This document shows, in pieces, positions 37,873 to 48,328 of a stretch of 64,000 bases of DNA. The notes beneath the pieces are model-generated. The model worked only from the letters and a program-made list of their open reading frames with translations, did no database searches and was not told the origin of the DNA. This DNA comes from Zobellia roscoffensis (lineage in GTDB: Bacteria > Bacteroidota > Bacteroidia > Flavobacteriales > Flavobacteriaceae): contig NZ_JADDXT010000002.1 of NCBI RefSeq assembly GCF_015330165.1, forward strand, positions 3,685,646 to 3,749,645, in the 5' to 3' direction. A program made the position numbers and the translations under genes. Numbering within the stretch: the stretch's first letter is position 1; each line of letters opens with the position of its first letter.

Positions 37873-40800
37873 ATGCGTTCACTAGTTTTTACATTACCAT
37901 TTCTTTTCTATTGCACAACTATGCTTTCACAAGTATCAGAGCAGCAAGATTCTAATTCTAATAAGGAAGTATCCCATTCATTTTATATAACCTCAAATAT
38001 TGGAAATGTCTCTTTTGAAGAAACGAAAGTAATGTTGGACGAAATCAATTCTGCTTCTAAAAATGATACGAATGCTACATTGCTGTTATTGGGCAATGTT
38101 ATAAATAGGGAAGGGTTTCCTTCAAAAGAACAAAAACAAGATAAGGCAAAGAAGTACTTAAAGCCTTTGATGCAATTATGGGATGAATTTAATGGAAACG
38201 TTATTTTAACACCCGGAAAGAACGAATGGTTAACAGGAGCCCCTCAAAGCATAGATGATTTAGAATCGTTTTTACAGGATAATAGTAAGGCTAAATTTTG
38301 GCCCAATGATGGTTGCCCCGTTGAGCGTGAAACTATAAATGATGAAGTAGTATTGGAGATGGTAGACTCGCAGTGGTTTTTAGAAGATTGGGATGAGCAT
38401 CCGTACATCAATGAAAAGTGTGAGCATAAAACAAGAGACCAGTTTTTGGCGGAGTTTAAAGATGATTTAAAGGATAGTCAAGGCAAAACGGTAATCGTTG
38501 CAGTCTACCAGCCGGTTATGAGCAATAGTAAGATTTCTGTAATAGATAAGATGGGCGGGTTTCAACCGGAATCATATCAAAACAAACAGAATAGACTTTT
38601 CCGCGGTAGAATGGAGACCATAGCTAGTCAGTTTGAGGATGTCATATTTGTATCCGGAAAAGACCGTAACCTACAATATTTAGAAGATGATGGTATTCCA
38701 CAAATTATCAGTGGAGCTATTGGTAAAACCGAAAAAGCCAGGGCACCTAAAGAAGAGCATTTTGAGTCTTCGAAAAAGGGCTATGCTAAGTTGACGGTTT
38801 TTAAAAATGGTAGTTCGAAAGTAGACTTTATAGAAATAGAGAACGCTGCTTCAAAAATTGCCTTTACTCAGAAAATAATGCGAGAAAGGCTTTCAATAGA
38901 CGATATTTCCTATCCTAAAAAAACATATGAACCAACAGAAAAAGCATCAATTTATACCAAAGAGGAAACAGATAAAAGCGGATTTTACAAATGGGTTTGG
39001 GGAGACCATTTCAGAAACCTTTATAGTAAAGAAATTGAGGCTCCCGTTCTACAAATAGACGAGTTGCCCAATAATGTGCGTCCCATTTCCGAGGGTGGGG
39101 GAACACAATCTAGATCACTGAGATTAATAGATGACAATGAGCATGAATACACTTTAAGAGCACTACGTAAAAGTGCTTTACGTTTTCTACAAACCAATGC
39201 CATAGATAATCATTACGTAGAAGATTACCTTAGAAATACGGTAGCTGAGCGTTATATGATGGATTTTTATACCACGGCACACCCTTACGCACAATTTGCA
39301 ATGAACGAATTGTCTGAAACGCTAGAAGTGTTACATGCAAATCCTAAAATATACTACGTGCCTAAACAAAAGGGCTTAGGTATTTATAATGAAGATTATG
39401 GTGATGCACTCTTTATGTTAGAGGAACACGTGGGAGACGAAAACAAAAGCTTTGAAACTTTTGGAAAGCCAGATGACATTTTAAGTACAACGGATTTACG
39501 TTTAGAGTTGATGGAGTCTAAGGACTCCTACGTAGATGAACCAAGTTTTATCCGTGCACGATTGTTTGATATGCTAGTTGGTAATTGGGACCGTCATCAA
39601 GACCAATGGCGATGGGCGCAGTTTAAAACCGAAGATGGTAAAAAAAGGTATGAAGCCATACCGAGGGATTGGGACCAGGCTTTTCCCAAATACGACGGCC
39701 CCATAATAGCAATGCTAAAGTATGCATTCCCTTTGCTCCGTAAAATGGAAAGTTTTGATGCTGATATAAAAAATATAAAATGGTTTAACCTTTCTGGTTA
39801 TCCGTTGGATAAGGCTTTTATAAAGACGGCAAAGTGGGAAGACTGGAAGAAGCAAGTAGATTTTATTCAAGAAAATTTATCGGATAGAGAAATAGATGCT
39901 GCTTTTGAATCTCTGCCTGAAGCAACTCAGGATAGTAGTATTGATGAGATTAAAAAGAATCTTCGGTCAAGACGAGATGGTTTGCAGGCTATCGCGCAAT
40001 CGTATTATGATTACTTGAATAATTTTGAGGTCGTAATTGGAACAGAAAAGGATGAGGATTTCTTGATTACCAGAAAGCCAAATGGGGAAACTGATATTTC
40101 AATTTCAAAAGACAGTATTGTTTTCAATAATACCTACAATTCAAAACAAACCAAAGAAATTTGGGTGTATGGCCTTGATGGTAATGATACTTTTACAGTT
40201 GATGGTAAAGGTGATAAATTGATTGATATTAAAGTATTGGGAGGTAAGAAAAACGATACCTATGATTTCAAAACGACTAAAAAGGTGAAGCTTTATGATT
40301 ATAAGAGTAAGGACAATACCATAGTAAACCCAAAGTCCAAAAAATGGCTCACAGATTCATATGACATTAATACCTACAACTATCAAAAGAGAAAATATCA
40401 CGAGAACATCGTTTTTCCCAGTGTGGGATATGATGGGGATTCTGGATTTAGAATTGGGCTAAAAGACCGTTTCACCACGTACAGCTTAGCTAACAATCCG
40501 TTTAAATCACAGCACACCATAGGAGCGGAGTATTTTTTTGCTACTAACGGTTTTGCAATAGACTATAATGCAGAATTTGGCCATGTGTTCTACAATTGGA
40601 ATTTAGGATTTGATGTAAGATATGCCAGTCCAAACTTTACTATGAATTATTTTGGTGAAGGCAATGATTCACAATACGACAATGAAATTGACCGTGATTT
40701 TAATAGGGTTAGAGTAAGAAGATTAAAATTCTCTCCCTATTTAGTGCATAAAAATGCGGGTAGTAGCTACTATCTAAGGTCCACATTAGAATCTTTTGAT

Positions 40801-41436
40801 GTATCTAATGACGATGACCGTTTTGTAGGGCAATCGTTTACAGCCGATAATGATGTTTATGAACAACAAATATACGCTACGGCAGAAGTAGGCTACAATT
40901 ACCACAATCAAAATGACCCTGCATTTCCCAATCGCGCCATGGATGCAGACGTGGTAGCGGGTTATACATCAAATTTAGATGGTTACGGCAACCGTTTTGG
41001 TTATGTAAAACCGTCGTTATCACTAACCTATCCGTTACACCCAAGCGGTATTGCCGTAATTGCAACTAAAATAGCGGGTGAAGCTGTAATTGGAGATAAC
41101 TATGAGTTTTATCACGGTGCCGTTTTGGGCGGAAACCAAAGTTTACGGGCATACAGAAATGAAAGGTTCAATGGAAAATCTGCCTTTTATCAAAGCACGG
41201 ATTTAAGAGTGGGTATTACTAGGTTCAGAACCAATTTCATACCCATTCAATTAGGTGTAAGTGCTGGTTTTGATTATGGCCGCGTTTGGTCCAAAAATGA
41301 TAGCTCCACCCAATGGCATAATGATTTCGGTGGGTCTATTTGGATATCTGGTTTTAGTGCGTTAACAGGAAATCTAGGATTCTATCACGGTGGAGATGGA
41401 AATCGCTTTTTATTTAGTTTAGGGTTTAATTTCTAA
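37873..41436 (+). CDS. Outer-membrane protein: degenerate phosphoesterase, kinase-like middle, C-terminal barrel
   Basis: About 1187 residues from the ATG at 37873; a TTG at 37813 would add 20 residues but would bury the signal peptide MRSLVFTLPFLFYCTTMLSQ. Residues 30-330 follow the layout of a calcineurin-like phosphoesterase (DSQWFLEDWDEHP and GCPVE landmarks). However, the metal motifs are replaced: LLGNV for GDN, PGKNEW for PGNHDW, VYQP for HHP, SGKDRN for SGHEHN. The middle (about 400-720) has a kinase-like LVGNWDRHQDQWRW and PRDWDQAF. The rest (about 830-1187) is a beta-barrel of the bacterial surface antigen type ending in ...FLFSLGFNF. The domain combination is known in Bacteroidota; its function is not. 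Confidence 0.8.
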   Translation: MRSLVFTLPFLFYCTTMLSQVSEQQDSNSNKEVSHSFYITSNIGNVSFEETKVMLDEINSASKNDTNATLLLLGNVINREGFPSKEQKQDKAKKYLKPLMQLWDEFNGNVILTPGKNEWLTGAPQSIDDLESFLQDNSKAKFWPNDGCPVERETINDEVVLEMVDSQWFLEDWDEHPYINEKCEHKTRDQFLAEFKDDLKDSQGKTVIVAVYQPVMSNSKISVIDKMGGFQPESYQNKQNRLFRGRMETIASQFEDVIFVSGKDRNLQYLEDDGIPQIISGAIGKTEKARAPKEEHFESSKKGYAKLTVFKNGSSKVDFIEIENAASKIAFTQKIMRERLSIDDISYPKKTYEPTEKASIYTKEETDKSGFYKWVWGDHFRNLYSKEIEAPVLQIDELPNNVRPISEGGGTQSRSLRLIDDNEHEYTLRALRKSALRFLQTNAIDNHYVEDYLRNTVAERYMMDFYTTAHPYAQFAMNELSETLEVLHANPKIYYVPKQKGLGIYNEDYGDALFMLEEHVGDENKSFETFGKPDDILSTTDLRLELMESKDSYVDEPSFIRARLFDMLVGNWDRHQDQWRWAQFKTEDGKKRYEAIPRDWDQAFPKYDGPIIAMLKYAFPLLRKMESFDADIKNIKWFNLSGYPLDKAFIKTAKWEDWKKQVDFIQENLSDREIDAAFESLPEATQDSSIDEIKKNLRSRRDGLQAIAQSYYDYLNNFEVVIGTEKDEDFLITRKPNGETDISISKDSIVFNNTYNSKQTKEIWVYGLDGNDTFTVDGKGDKLIDIKVLGGKKNDTYDFKTTKKVKLYDYKSKDNTIVNPKSKKWLTDSYDINTYNYQKRKYHENIVFPSVGYDGDSGFRIGLKDRFTTYSLANNPFKSQHTIGAEYFFATNGFAIDYNAEFGHVFYNWNLGFDVRYASPNFTMNYFGEGNDSQYDNEIDRDFNRVRVRRLKFSPYLVHKNAGSSYYLRSTLESFDVSNDDDRFVGQSFTADNDVYEQQIYATAEVGYNYHNQNDPAFPNRAMDADVVAGYTSNLDGYGNRFGYVKPSLSLTYPLHPSGIAVIATKIAGEAVIGDNYEFYHGAVLGGNQSLRAYRNERFNGKSAFYQSTDLRVGITRFRTNFIPIQLGVSAGFDYGRVWSKNDSSTQWHNDFGGSIWISGFSALTGNLGFYHGGDGNRFLFSLGFNF

Positions 41437-41456
41437 AAAGAGTGCGTTGTTTCACT

Positions 41457-42053
41457 TTAGCTCGCAGCGAAGTTTTTCCTTCCAATCCCAAATATTACTA
41501 TGAGGATAGTCTCATATTTTGCTCCTAATTTCTTTTTCAAAATGCGAAAAGCTTTAGTAATTTGGGCTTCTACAGTTTTTATAGAAATATCAAGGTAGTC
41601 TGCTATTTCATTATTGGTAAGCCCTTCTCTCTTACTTAGAATAAATACCTTTTGACATTTAGGAGGTAGTTTTTGAATCTCTCTATTTACGATTTCTATC
41701 ATTTTAGTTAGAGCGTTATTGTCCGTTTCTTCAACCACTTCGTGGGCAAACTCAATATACTTTGCTTGTAAAAGAACTACAGCTTTGTTTTTCTGATAGT
41801 GGTTTAAAAACTCATTATAAACACATTTGTATAAGAAGCTCCGAATAGATAATTCAGGATTTAGTTTTTTCCTTGATTTCCAAGTTTTAAGAAATACATT
41901 TTGAACAATATCTTGAGCTGTAGACTGATTATGGGTTAGAGTTATTGCATAGGCGTTGAGTTGCCTATGGTAAGTGTCTAATAAGAACATGTAGGCTTTC
42001 TCTTCTCCTCGAATAAGGTTTTTGATTAAAGTAGAGTTATCTTCCAAGTTCAT
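41457..42053 (-). CDS. ECF RNA polymerase sigma factor (FecI/RpoE-like)
   Basis: 198 residues from ATG 42053; a TTG 21 bp upstream is possible but unlikely. Region 2 is AYAITLTHNQSTAQDIVQNVFLKTWKSR (about 40-67), region 4 is LPPKCQKVFILSKREGLTNNEIADYLDISIKTVEAQITKAF. It is divergent from a fecR anti-sigma gene at 42171, 117 bp apart. Together they should control the susC-susD-sulfatase operon by transenvelope signalling through the SusC N-terminal STN domain. In most such systems sigma and fecR are co-directional; the divergent layout lets one short region drive both. Confidence 0.93.
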   Translation of the reverse strand: MNLEDNSTLIKNLIRGEEKAYMFLLDTYHRQLNAYAITLTHNQSTAQDIVQNVFLKTWKSRKKLNPELSIRSFLYKCVYNEFLNHYQKNKAVVLLQAKYIEFAHEVVEETDNNALTKMIEIVNREIQKLPPKCQKVFILSKREGLTNNEIADYLDISIKTVEAQITKAFRILKKKLGAKYETILIVIFGIGRKNFAAS

Positions 42054-42170
42054 GAGAAAATGTTTATATCGCAAGTAAAGGATAAAAATAATACGATTAT
42101 TAAAAAAATATTAAAAAAAAGTTAGGGTATTGAAAATATCACTTGTAGTATATATAAAGAGAAAGGGTAA

Positions 42171-43334
42171 ATGACTCCGGAAGAAGCTGATATATATATA
42201 GCTAAGTATTTTACACAAACTGCAGATACAGCAGAGTTGGATTCACTTAATAATTGGTTGCAAAACAAAGAGAATCAAAAAACTTTTAAAACATACGTAA
42301 AAACAAATTTTGCGATAAACTTGGCTATGAACGACCCAAATTTGGATAAAGTAAAAAAAGAGCTCTTAAAAGAGATTCGTAATGAGAACGTCTCAAAGGG
42401 AAAAGTAAGATTATTGTCCGTGTTAAAGTATGCTGCCATAGCTCTTGTTTTTTTAGGCTTAGGAGTGTTACTGAAAAATAATTTATCTACAGATGGTTTG
42501 GATGAGGTTGTTATACCCAGAGAAGACTTGATTACATTGGAATTGGGTAACGGTGAAGTACAGATAATTTCAGAAGATGGAAGTTCTAAAATAGTTGATG
42601 AAGCTGGTAATATTGTAAGCAATAAAAAAGGCAGTCAATTAATTTATGAGGATGAAGAACGAAATTCTAATCTTCAATTTAATACACTTACTATTCCAAA
42701 TGGTAAGCGATTTGGTTTAGTCTTATCTGACGGAACAAAAGTGCACTTAAATGCAGGAAGCTCCATTACGTACCCCACTATTTTTACTAAGGATGCGGCA
42801 AGAAAAGTGATTTTACTGGGTGAAGCCTATTTTGAAGTTAGTCCAGATAAAACTAGGCAGTTTATAGTGAGGAGTCAAGAATTGGATATTAAAGTGTACG
42901 GCACCAAATTTAATGTTGAAAACTATTCTGAGGATGAAGAGGCCGAAATAGTCTTAGTAGAGGGCTCTGTAAGCTTGTCCAACCACGAAGAGAAAGAAAA
43001 TACAGATGCAGAAGTCTTTCTGAAGCCTGGATTTAAAGGGGTATTTAGTAAAAAAGAGAAAAATATTGTAAATCAAAAGGTAAATACCGCGCTCTATACC
43101 TCTTGGATAAATGGTAATCTGGTTTTTCGTAATGAGAGGTTTGATAACATAATTCAAAAGTTGGAACGCCACTATAATGTGGTGATTATAAATAATAACG
43201 ATCTATTGGCCAATGAAACTTTCAATGCTACTGTAGAGACTAATCACGAAACTATTGAGCAAGTCTTTGAGTATTTTAACAAGGTATATCAAATTGAATA
43301 TCAAATAGTAGAGAACAAAATAATAATAAATTAA
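42171..43334 (+). CDS. FecR family anti-sigma factor
   Basis: 387 residues. A cytoplasmic sigma-binding region (1-75, starting TPEEADIYIAKYFTQ), one TM helix (about 84-102, VLKYAAIALVFLGLGVLL), a periplasmic FecR domain (about 165-270; LTIPNGKRFGLVLSDGTKVHLNAGSSITYP, LLGEAYFEV, VYGTKFNVE) and a C-terminal DUF4974 domain (about 315-387). It relays substrate status from the SusC plug/STN to the divergent ECF sigma factor. susC follows after 152 bp that include a minus-strand terminator hairpin. Confidence 0.93.
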   Translation: MTPEEADIYIAKYFTQTADTAELDSLNNWLQNKENQKTFKTYVKTNFAINLAMNDPNLDKVKKELLKEIRNENVSKGKVRLLSVLKYAAIALVFLGLGVLLKNNLSTDGLDEVVIPREDLITLELGNGEVQIISEDGSSKIVDEAGNIVSNKKGSQLIYEDEERNSNLQFNTLTIPNGKRFGLVLSDGTKVHLNAGSSITYPTIFTKDAARKVILLGEAYFEVSPDKTRQFIVRSQELDIKVYGTKFNVENYSEDEEAEIVLVEGSVSLSNHEEKENTDAEVFLKPGFKGVFSKKEKNIVNQKVNTALYTSWINGNLVFRNERFDNIIQKLERHYNVVIINNNDLLANETFNATVETNHETIEQVFEYFNKVYQIEYQIVENKIIIN

Positions 43335-43400
43335 AATTGGATGAAATGAAATAACTAGAACCACTTAAACTTGACCATTTCTCTATTCGAACTTATCGAA

Positions 43401-43436
43401 TAAAAAAATCGGAAAATGCTCTAACATTTCCCGATT
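43401..43436 (-). terminator. Minus-strand intrinsic terminator in the fecR-susC gap
   Basis: On the minus strand: stem AATCGGGAAATG, loop TTAGAG, CATTTTCCGATT (one G-U), then seven Ts (complement of 43402-43408). No minus-strand gene is annotated to need it, so it points to an unannotated antisense transcript initiated within or near the susC 5' end. The same arrangement occurs at 59210. Confidence 0.7.
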
Positions 43437-43486
43437 CAAAGAAATGATCACACGAAACGCGTAATCACAAATAAACAATCAAAACT

Positions 43487-46400
43487 ATGAAAAAACCACC
43501 AAAGTCGGAGGGTGTTCTCTCTTGGCACTTAAATTATGACCTGAAAATGAAGTTATCGCTTCTATTTTTCTTAACCATTAGTTTTTTGATGCAAGCCAAT
43601 TCTTCGTATGCACAAAAGACTAAAATATCTATAGAGAGGGAAAATTCTACGGTAAGGGAAGTTCTTGAAGATATTGAAACTCTTACTGAGTTTAAGTTTC
43701 TGTTCAATACACGGGCAGTGGACTTGAGCAGAAAAGTGACAATTAAGGTAGATAAAGCTCCAATTGATAAGGTCTTGGACCTATTGTTTAAAAATGTAGA
43801 TACGAGCTATGAATTAGATGACCGTAAGATACTATTGAGAAAGAAGGAGCGAAAAAGCCGTATTAAAAATGAATCACTACTAATTGCTCCTTATCAACAA
43901 ACAGTATCAGGAATTGTAACCGATGCTGATGGCATACCATTACCCGGGGCAAATATTGTAGAAAAAGGAACATCAAACGGTGTCACGGCAGATTTTGACG
44001 GAAACTTCTCAATTGAAGTTTCGGACGAGAATGCAATTCTTTCCATCTCGTATATTGGGTATACAACAAAAGATATAGTAGTAGAAGGTACCGCACCAAT
44101 TACTGTGCAACTGCAACCAGATGCGGCTAAGTTGGAAGAAGTAGTTGTTGTAGGTTATGGCACACAACGAAAAACCGATTTAACGGGAGCTATTGCTACA
44201 GTCAAATCAGAAGATTTTACCCAAGGAGCAAATTATGATGCGGTGCAACTTTTAAATGGTGCGGCATCAGGTGTTAATGTTAGCCAAGTAAGTTCTGCTC
44301 CAGGTGCCGGTTTAAAAGTTCAGATACGTGGTGCCGGTTCTATAAACAGTGATAATTCGGTATTGTTCGTAGTTGATGGTCTTCCGGGTGTAGACCCTTC
44401 CTCATTAAGCCCTGGCGATATAGAATCTATAGATGTGTTAAAAGATGCTTCTTCTGCCGCTATTTACGGTACTCGTGCGGCTAATGGTGTTGTTTTAATT
44501 ACAACTAAAAAAGGAAAAGCCGGAAAAACAAGCTTGTCCTATAGCACGTATACCGGTTTTCAAAGCGTAGCCAAGTCTTTGGACGTGTTAGGTGCCAATG
44601 ACTATGCGGACCTCGTTAATTTTAGAAGTGCAGATACCTATTCTCCTGAGCAAATTGCAGATTTTGGTGCAGGAACCGATTGGCAAGATGAGCTTTTTCA
44701 AAATGCCACGGTTCAAAATCATCAAATATCTTTGTCCGGAGGTAACGAGAAGGGCAATTATTATTTAGGGTTGAATTACTTTGATCAAGATGGTATTGTA
44801 AAATCATCATCAAGTCAGAAATATAATATTCGCTTAAATGTGCAATCACGACCGCTGGAAAACTTGCTGATTTCTGCTAATGCTAATTTCACTAGACAGA
44901 CCAATAATGAAATATTATTCTCAAATTCCGCAAATGAAGGAGCAGGCCCCATAAACTCGGCCATTCAATTTGACCCGACTTTATCATCAGGCCTTGATGA
45001 GAATGGACGCTATTTTAGAAATGCTTCAATTGCTTTAGATAATCCATTGGCATTGATTTATGGGATTGATAACCAAACTGTTCACAATAGATTTTATGCT
45101 TCTATAAATACGGATTACGAAGTAATTAAAAATGTAACAGCTAGTTTACGTTTGGGTGGGGAGTCTAATACCTCAAGGGCAGATATGTACAGAAGTAGGG
45201 CTACTCTTAGCGGGCTGGCGCAAGGCGGTATAGGCACAATAGAGTCTATAGAACAAACACATTGGCTGGTTGAGGCGCTTCTAAAGTATAGCAATACGTT
45301 CAATGAAAATCATAATTTCTCAATTTTTGGAGGGGTAACTTTTGAAGAATTTTTAAACAGAAGATTCAGTGCAAATTCAGAAGGTTTTTTGTCAGACGTA
45401 ACGGCTACCAATCTACTACAGAGTGGTAACGGTGATTTAAACGATGACGTTACCAGTGGCAAACAAAAAAATCAATTAAATGGTTTTATAGGTCGTGCTA
45501 CCTACGATTACAAGGGTAAATATTTATTAACTGCATCCTTTAGGGTAGATGGTTCTTCTCGCTTTTCCCCCGATAATAAATATGCTTTTTTTCCATCGGC
45601 ATCTTTAGGGTGGAGAGTTAGTCAAGAACCATTTTTGGTTGATAGTAATACTCTAAGTAATCTAAAACTACGCCTAGGTTATGGGGAACTGGGAAATCAA
45701 GGAATTAATAATTTCGAGACTAGACAGACCCTTATTTCCCGATCCAATAATGGTAGTAATTCAGTTTTTGGGGGATCTGTAGCGCAAGGTGTGGTCGCTG
45801 CAAGGTTACCTAATCCGGATTTGAAATGGGAAACCACTACAGAAATAAATGTAGGTATTGATTATGGTCTGTTGAACAACCGTATCTCAGGCTCTGTAGA
45901 TCTTTTTAAGCGTAAAACGTCAGATCAACTTTTTAACAAACCCTTGCCCTCTGTTGTTGGCTTTACTAATGTGAGGACTAACCTTGGCGAAGTAGAAAAC
46001 AGCGGTGTTGATTTCAATATTAACACTATCAATATTAATAAGGATGATTTTCAATGGACTACTGGAATTACAATGTCATTCTTAAAGAATGAAGTAACTA
46101 TGCTACCGGATTTTACCGAAGAGATAATAGGAGGTAACATAGGTACTTTTATACGGCAGTATACTATTGTACGGGAAGGCGCCCCGTTGCAATCTTTCTA
46201 TGGTTATGAAATAGACGGTATATTTCAGGTAGGAGATGATATTGCAAATTCTGCTACACCTGACTATCTACCAGGTCAACCCAGATTTGTTGATCAAGAT
46301 GGTGATGGAGATGTAGATGCGGATGACCGAGTGGTATTAGGTGATCCCTTTCCTGATTTTTCTTTCGGTTTTAACAACAACTTCAAGTATAAAAACCTGA

Positions 46401-46849
46401 GTCTTGAGATTTTTCTTCAGGGAGTTCAAGGTATTGAGTCTTTAGACGCCAATGTAACGGAATCATTGTATCCAACGAACTCGGCCAGAAATTCTATTTC
46501 AAAATACTATAATGAGAGATGGACACCGGAAAATCCATCAAACACTTTGCCGTCCGGAGAAAACCCTAGTCAGTATGGTGGGGCTAGGGCTATCAACTCC
46601 CTTACGATTACGGACGCATCGTTCATTCGTTTAAAGAATATTACTCTTGGTTATAACATACCATTAAAAGATACTTTTAGAATAACATCACTAGGTCTGT
46701 ATGCCGCGGTAGACAACCTGTTTACAATCACTGATTTTGAAGGGTATGATCCAGATGCGAGTGCAGAAGGTACGAATGTGGAACGTAGCAGTTATAATAG
46801 CTATCCGTTAGCACGTACAATTAGATTGGGCTTAGATATTAAATTTTAA
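43487..46849 (+). CDS. SusC/RagA family TonB-dependent outer-membrane transporter (with STN domain)
   Basis: 1120 residues. Signal region with the usual DLKMKLSLLFFLTISFLMQ (about 18-40), secretin/TonB N-terminal STN domain (about 45-120, KISIERENSTVREVLEDIETLTEFKF), carboxypeptidase-regulatory domain (about 133-210, VSGIVTDADGIPLPGANIVEKG), plug with LEEVVVVGYGTQRKTDLTGAI (about 215), then the 22-strand barrel to the terminal IRLGLDIKF. Imports large oligosaccharides with its SusD partner; the STN domain signals to the FecR. Forms an operon with susD, 10 bp away. Confidence 0.96.
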   Translation: MKKPPKSEGVLSWHLNYDLKMKLSLLFFLTISFLMQANSSYAQKTKISIERENSTVREVLEDIETLTEFKFLFNTRAVDLSRKVTIKVDKAPIDKVLDLLFKNVDTSYELDDRKILLRKKERKSRIKNESLLIAPYQQTVSGIVTDADGIPLPGANIVEKGTSNGVTADFDGNFSIEVSDENAILSISYIGYTTKDIVVEGTAPITVQLQPDAAKLEEVVVVGYGTQRKTDLTGAIATVKSEDFTQGANYDAVQLLNGAASGVNVSQVSSAPGAGLKVQIRGAGSINSDNSVLFVVDGLPGVDPSSLSPGDIESIDVLKDASSAAIYGTRAANGVVLITTKKGKAGKTSLSYSTYTGFQSVAKSLDVLGANDYADLVNFRSADTYSPEQIADFGAGTDWQDELFQNATVQNHQISLSGGNEKGNYYLGLNYFDQDGIVKSSSSQKYNIRLNVQSRPLENLLISANANFTRQTNNEILFSNSANEGAGPINSAIQFDPTLSSGLDENGRYFRNASIALDNPLALIYGIDNQTVHNRFYASINTDYEVIKNVTASLRLGGESNTSRADMYRSRATLSGLAQGGIGTIESIEQTHWLVEALLKYSNTFNENHNFSIFGGVTFEEFLNRRFSANSEGFLSDVTATNLLQSGNGDLNDDVTSGKQKNQLNGFIGRATYDYKGKYLLTASFRVDGSSRFSPDNKYAFFPSASLGWRVSQEPFLVDSNTLSNLKLRLGYGELGNQGINNFETRQTLISRSNNGSNSVFGGSVAQGVVAARLPNPDLKWETTTEINVGIDYGLLNNRISGSVDLFKRKTSDQLFNKPLPSVVGFTNVRTNLGEVENSGVDFNINTININKDDFQWTTGITMSFLKNEVTMLPDFTEEIIGGNIGTFIRQYTIVREGAPLQSFYGYEIDGIFQVGDDIANSATPDYLPGQPRFVDQDGDGDVDADDRVVLGDPFPDFSFGFNNNFKYKNLSLEIFLQGVQGIESLDANVTESLYPTNSARNSISKYYNERWTPENPSNTLPSGENPSQYGGARAINSLTITDASFIRLKNITLGYNIPLKDTFRITSLGLYAAVDNLFTITDFEGYDPDASAEGTNVERSSYNSYPLARTIRLGLDIKF

Positions 46850-46859
46850 ACATACACTG

Positions 46860-48323
46860 ATGAAAAAATATATAATTAACATAGTTGTGATCGTACTTTT
46901 GTTCGGTTGCGAAGATTTTTTAGAAGAAGAAGTCTTTACAGAATACGACCCATCTGTTTTTCTACAAGACGAAGCAGGGGTAGATGCCTTGTTGACAGGG
47001 GCTTATAGTGCTGCCATATATTCTAATTTCCAAGCTATAGACCATTTTAATGTGCAACAACTCAATACTGATGAGACTTGGGAAACAGGGGGAGGTCTCA
47101 ATAGAAGGGTTTTACCACTTATTGAGTTTACTTGGGATGCTTCAACAGACTATTTCAATAACGGATATAATAGGTTTTATAATGCCATAGCCGCAGCAAA
47201 TAATGTGCTGAGTGTTATAGACGGTCTAGATAATTTGGAAGAAGCCACTTTAAAAAAAATTGAGGCGGAGGCCAGGTTTTTACGAGCATTTTCTTATTAC
47301 AATCTACATAACTATTTTGGTCCTACACCTATTGTTACCGTACCCGATGGGGCCACTTTAGATGAAATAGAGGCTGTAGGAAAAGAAACACCTAGAGCTA
47401 CTGAAGAAGAATACAGGAGCTATGTAATAGATGATTTAATTTATGCATCTGAAAACTTGGATTACGGCGGACTTTCAAGTAGAGCGAATAAGGGAAGTGC
47501 ACTTGCTTTGTTAACCAAAGTTTATTTAAATAATAAACAATGGGAAGAAGCGGCCACAATGGCAGAGGAAGTAATTTCAAATGGAGGATATGTTTTATAT
47601 GACGATTACACCAAACTTTTTGCAGTAGAAGGTGAAGATAACAACGAATTCATTTTTAGATTTGAAGCTGCTGTAGGAACCAATCAAGCAAATGTATATA
47701 TACCCCATGCTTTTCCTCCAAATTACCCTATAGAATCCAATTGGGAAAATTTTGGCGCACAGTTCAGAACATATACCGCGTTCTACGAAACGTTTGAAGA
47801 AACTGATATTAGAAGACAACTTCTAATTTCGGAATATATACCAACAACCACGGGTGTTTTAACTCCTTTGTCCAGAGATGGTGACGGTGTTGCTTTAGAT
47901 GATGTACGCAGTTTTAAATTTGTACCAGACCCGAATGCGGCAGGTAGGTTTAGTGGTAATGATTTTCCTATTATACGTTTAGCGGATATTATCTTGGCAC
48001 GTGCTGAAGCATTGAACGAAGTTAACGGACCCAACCAGGAGAGTATAGATTTGATCAATGAGATTCGTGATCGGGCTGGTGTTGGTAGTATTGTCCTTAC
48101 CGATTTTAGTTCAAAAGAAGAATTAAAAGATTTTATTTTAGCTGAAAGAGGGTGGGAACTTTACTCGGAAAGTTTGCGAAGAGAAGATTTAATAAGGCAT
48201 AATAAATTTGTGGAAAGAGCAATAGAACGTGGTAAACCAGCACAACCCCATCATGTGGTTTATCCGCTTCCGCAAGCGCAGATAGATAATAATCCAAATT
48301 TAGAGCAGAACCCAGGATATTAA
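46860..48323 (+). CDS. SusD/RagB family glycan-binding lipoprotein
   Basis: 487 residues. Lipoprotein signal (lipobox LLFGC, Cys about 17) then DFLEEE, the common start of SusD proteins. N-terminal SusD-like and RagB domains with TPR-like helices, including DALLTGAYSAAIYSNFQAIDHF, ARFLRAFSYYNLHNYFGPTPIV, and the C-terminal FPIIRLADIILARAEALNEV and LILAERGWELYSESLRREDLIRHNKF. A surface lid that feeds glycans to the SusC channel. A 13-bp hairpin follows it, before the sulfatase gene. Confidence 0.96.
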   Translation: MKKYIINIVVIVLLFGCEDFLEEEVFTEYDPSVFLQDEAGVDALLTGAYSAAIYSNFQAIDHFNVQQLNTDETWETGGGLNRRVLPLIEFTWDASTDYFNNGYNRFYNAIAAANNVLSVIDGLDNLEEATLKKIEAEARFLRAFSYYNLHNYFGPTPIVTVPDGATLDEIEAVGKETPRATEEEYRSYVIDDLIYASENLDYGGLSSRANKGSALALLTKVYLNNKQWEEAATMAEEVISNGGYVLYDDYTKLFAVEGEDNNEFIFRFEAAVGTNQANVYIPHAFPPNYPIESNWENFGAQFRTYTAFYETFEETDIRRQLLISEYIPTTTGVLTPLSRDGDGVALDDVRSFKFVPDPNAAGRFSGNDFPIIRLADIILARAEALNEVNGPNQESIDLINEIRDRAGVGSIVLTDFSSKEELKDFILAERGWELYSESLRREDLIRHNKFVERAIERGKPAQPHHVVYPLPQAQIDNNPNLEQNPGY

Positions 48324-48328
48324 ATTTA

